A stretch of DNA of 64,000 nucleotides, taken from CAYYNP01 sp964472545 (GTDB taxonomy: Bacteria > Planctomycetota > Planctomycetia > Pirellulales > Thermoguttaceae). The first letter of the stretch is position 1; each line of letters opens with the position of its first letter. The stretch spans positions 28,806 through 92,805 of the forward strand of contig CAYYNP010000004.1 of assembly GCA_964472545.1 (NCBI GenBank), read 5' to 3'. Made by a program: the position numbers and the translations under genes. The notes under the pieces were generated by a model, which did no database searches, was not told the DNA's origin, and worked only from the letters and a program-made list of their open reading frames with translations. Positions 63,201 through 64,000 of this stretch are shown here, piece after piece.

Positions 63201-63695
63201 ACAGATTACCGCCGGGGCCGGCTCCGGGTCGACCCGCTGAAACCCCCAACACCACACCAACCGCCAACGTTCGTTAGCGTCGCGGTAGCGGAAGAAGTAG
63301 CAGTCGAGATCGGTCCGGTTGGGGTCTTCGGTCAGTTCCTCCAACGACCGGCGGACCATCTTCTTGACCATCCGCTCCGTGGGCGTCTCCGGCTTGGCGC
63401 TGTTGAGCCGGTCTTTGAGTGTGGCCAGATCCTCCTGTAGCGTGGATTCCAAGTCCTCTCGGGTGGCCGTCTGACAGACGGCGTCTTCCAGCCGCCCGCC
63501 GTGATCGTCCCGGACAAAAAAGCTGACCGAGTCGCCTTCCCACACCGGTTCGGCGACCATGCCCCCCAACCAGCGGTAGAGGATCTTGGCATTTGCCCCG
63601 GACCTATCCAACACCGGCACACCAGGTTCGAGTGCCACGGGCCGAAAATCCCGGGCCTCGTCGGCCAGATCGATGCGAAGAAATCGTGTCGCCAT
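57270..63695 (-). CDS. Giant membrane-anchored Ig-like (BIG2-type) repeat protein with cytosolic zinc-ribbon head
   Basis: 2141 residues. There is no cleavable signal. Residues 1-200 are a cytosolic head ending in a Cys-pair ribbon (ICTDPECTLLF, then CPCCEASL). A basic KKRGKR precedes one membrane helix (NLLLVLLLLLIAAGLYYWW, about 204-223), giving an inside-N, outside-C topology. The rest is about 18 repeats of 80-110 residues with the BIG2 pattern (for example LAVEPGAIRIRVGQGVRV, IVPNNVSLRIGQTTPPLAVV, ITPADATITPGQPLGYQV). A Gly/Ile-rich break (IPGTGVIGPGVIGPGTGVQI) lies before the last three. The stack could be many tens of nanometres long. First gene of the cluster; the start has a GGGGGTGA leader. 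Adhesion, spacer or receptor roles are possible. Confidence 0.85.
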   Translation of the reverse strand: MATRFLRIDLADEARDFRPVALEPGVPVLDRSGANAKILYRWLGGMVAEPVWEGDSVSFFVRDDHGGRLEDAVCQTATREDLESTLQEDLATLKDRLNSAKPETPTERMVKKMVRRSLEELTEDPNRTDLDCYFFRYRDANERWRLVWCWGFQRVDPEPAPAVICTDPECTLLFVRRPGQSPRCPCCEASLSSRPVRKKRGKRNLLLVLLLLLIAAGLYYWWTHPTRLIATPTEHKGPVGGRVEFKITRAGLFSEEDVTGQAMGVVFDPAVARFDQTDCAVTFAGPGKTLIRFHLGELDPIDVELTAVLPTNPNSIAVQPDEVTLGIGTTARLKLIGTFDDGTEVDLTAAAEWEPAYEGPVYARGGFLEGLAEGSAKVAVKYRADADSDYLNAEADVTVKEIDFASLNVAVDPQEVGLGRANALKIDAVTEDGEAYSVLESSLLATDVAPDYVAVVEGRRLAGRQLGSGTLKATFNDSLEGEGEFEVVVKPGLDRLVVQPENLRMAVGQIADLSIVSPSNAPIRVTSADSDTVEVTRENRLIGRAEGEVKVTVKQSGQDSPVDVTVTVVAAEFRSIAIDPPSIVVPVDGTLYARVVATARLAGDEADRFVEITPDAVVCEGRPSPHYADFYPKTLGLHGVLPTEPSSPQTLALRFQSHRASAPVEVVVAPFRLSLTPSGEVSLPLGQQMRMKGWATYSGGRRVEVAPSRLSLTSQPGDGFPGKLELRGNRIAALEEGAGPLSVIGRYFSKPSKPVQFHSVGADPSVKLRLDVDRTLRLAGETGRVTLAATSSAGDVELVPELSQFASSDTKVLSIGETSGAFRAMAPGAVDVTGSHAAATDDVRRSLSVYDPADARLIFDPNAVRLAVDEIGRLPLYLEVQDAGQTKRAELVGPEVGYLIERPQAIRFTPPTLVGASPAAKFGIQASFYPYLNEVAQATVEVTAAAEPEAIRIVPAAGSLGSGQKISLAPGQTMALAVQQQLPGEPNKWREVQPEAVAWTVPDDLVWTPAADGLRPTASVPQDGEGEYELTAGYGGQEAIAVIAAKTQAPDPNAAGVEVQVLRDPPGEYLPVGASQQYTIVINNQGVVEPAANVRWPEDFENEYVRWQAPVLTAKQPGHRQTLRAEVSGRTVLFSTTTYVPGQFQPPKDRPIAVRILSDQIDERNAVVRFPVGAEFDDFRVEAEYPDGIIRYVAVEATLTTPEPPNSAYLSADGGLLVGLRPGRTEVHAEFEGVRSMKPLPVEVLAELDVDNIAIVPAPIGLQPGESYPLEVYGSKGGKSVGRITSLAAVTFEASNPAVARVDGPVVTGVKAGQGTVTARFGQLVSAPAEVNVGTIADTLAVEPGAIRIRVGQGVRVGTEVAVTRGEMDVSQMCTVSPAFSETVEYLPQTQTLVGRAPGTTAVAFTLGDKLMNLLVEVVPAGDVIDGAVIIEPSGGTLAPGQALPMRVMVVNPDTGERLDRTDSAVLKSDNPAAVAIRGNRACALGPGQTGITASVYGTDQTGSAFVTVNNEPITELIVEPPQAAMSVGDVTRLRILGRASSGTHELFVQPDLTVTAGGANPAAIRIDAGSDVYGVAPGQANVAVAWKQQLNRDVPITVRNDVLTDLQITPADATITPGQPLGYQVTGMRGGQRRVLGPEHGVQLFVGEQDIAQVARDALAVRGVNPGRTSVVARLGDQQAVAALQVVPGGVATIPGTGVIGPGVIGPGTGVQIYDPNYIGVPGGWRDKIWVDGGPGTVIDPTLIDPVYVAPPANAEGLRFVPEVLRLAANAPPTGFRVIEVLADGTDGRDVTADPALELQAPNQNIVSVGKAGELPVVQPTGQAGEARVGARLGNLTAHPMLVSVGGVAAGTGRLIVEPNPLTVWTGEATVFADAVLAPGGGQPPRPTDYRIISVENPALVKITDGKAIRGLSPGTTRVVVAAVDPGGVQGATTTATIQVVNSSEIEIVPNNVSLRIGQTTPPLAVVTRGQDGVPYQVPAKLESMDENVLAPSSPSGFTARTLGGTEIRATYRGKQAFASVTVSGQRFVQVSETINRGTTDFGVTLDVLAAASEKPLEYRVYVAGQAPGDGWTAATAQSDGTQKATIHSPRVPYGLPNSLHNLMIEARAADGSDPVPQRYPLTLRQIPGIERADNRQPNP

Positions 63696-63761
63696 CAGGT
63701 CACCCCCGCCGGATTGGCTGGATGAGTGGAAGTACCCCTTGTCAAGCGTAGGACATACCTA

Positions 63762-63774
63762 CCGTATGATACGG
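63762..63774. promoter_or_regulatory. Perfect 13-bp palindrome, possible operator
   Basis: CCGTATGATACGG is self-complementary around its central G. It lies 67-79 bases before the start of the giant protein and just upstream of the TTGACA on that strand. It also contains TATGAT on the plus strand, the -10 seen at 34952 and 36223, so it might instead be a rightward promoter element. Confidence 0.4.
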
Positions 63775-63951
63775 GCTATCGGCGCAGGCGCGAAGAACGG
63801 AGAGGGCATCGTGGAGGACATCCCTACTGCACCCCCAATGAGTATGGTATCTCGTATGCGCCGGGTGTCCCAATACTCTTTCGCGATCGGGCGCGCAACT
63901 TCTTCCGCAACCCGGGGATGGTTGCGGCCAAGTCGTAGGGTGCGTGAAAAC

Positions 63952-64000
63952 CCCCCGAAACCCCCAGGTACGTGGCGTTTACCCCCCCAACCCCCAACCC
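63952..64000 (-). other. G-tract cluster on the minus strand (possible G-quadruplex)
   Basis: On the plus strand there are runs of 6, 5, 7, 5 and 3 C (63952-63957, 63961-63965, 63982-63988, 63991-63995, 63998-64000). The complementary strand therefore has tracts of G with loops short enough for an intramolecular quadruplex at 63982-64000, even without counting sequence beyond the edge. Confidence 0.5.

Larger units (their letters stand above)
63696..64000. other. Upstream region of the Srf-like cluster, window edge
   Basis: Region of 305 bases that should hold the promoter of the cluster. On the minus strand TTGACA (63745-63740) is a perfect -35, but no fitting -10 lies 16-19 bases on. A perfect palindrome is at 63762-63774 and C-tracts fill the last 50 bases. 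The plus-strand frame at 63726-63938 has no recognisable content and is not called. Confidence 0.5.

Noticed and set aside
63726..63938. 70-codon plus-strand frame near the right edge
   Set aside because: GTG start without ribosome binding site, no recognisable content, overlaps the likely promoter of the cluster.

Overview
High-GC bacterial chromosome segment that reads as a planctomycete, most likely in or near the Pirellulales. The evidence is the combination of families rather than one marker: a giant secreted protein with an LEPR-like N-terminal signal, lamin-tail and CotH domains and a dockerin; tandem DUF1080 proteins; a Tat-dependent Gfo/Idh/MocA oxidoreductase; a PEP-CTERM protein; an HzsA-like secreted dihaem protein; a ThuA-TIM-barrel fusion; and a cytochrome b6-multihaem c fusion. 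No rRNA, tRNA, CRISPR array, integrase or complete insertion sequence was seen.

Layout. 1-2240: 3' part of a cytochrome b/b6-tetrahaem fusion. 2364-8882: a 2172-residue secreted CotH/lamin-tail protein. 9394-13050: a three-gene operon with two related HExxH metallopeptidase-like proteins around a formylglycine-generating-enzyme-like protein. 13290-14153: FAA hydrolase. 14229-17535: a small glycan cluster (glycosyltransferase, aminotransferase, phosphoglycosyl transferase). 17872-23941: secreted carbohydrate-active genes and a Tat oxidoreductase. 24116-26759: a small possible thiol-protease-fold protein, a Uma2 nuclease and two DUF1080 proteins. 27091-31414: aconitase, a Cys-cluster protein and a double zinc-ribbon protein. 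31429-48301: mostly secreted catabolic genes (GH38 mannosidase, FGE-like PEP-CTERM protein, FG-GAP protein, ThuA-isomerase fusion, HzsA-like protein, RIFT/toroid lyase-like protein, nitrilase, unknown secreted protein) and one lower-GC HEPN-like orphan.

48372-63695 is the most striking region: five same-strand genes. In order of transcription they encode a 2141-residue membrane-anchored protein with a cytoplasmic zinc-ribbon head and about 18 Ig-like repeats outside, an SrfC-like P-loop GTPase, an SrfB-like actin/Hsp70-fold ATPase, a coiled-coil protein, and a zinc-ribbon/proline-rich/beta-propeller protein. Together these look like an envelope-spanning machine with two nucleotide-driven motor or switch proteins. 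Its function is unknown.

The gaps between genes are rich in palindromic (REP-like) repeats of several families. One 140-bp repeat occurs twice in opposite orientation and in one copy has become part of a coding N-terminus. Several repeats sit in convergent gaps where they may act as terminators. A shared promoter sequence precedes the genes at 35092 and 36383.
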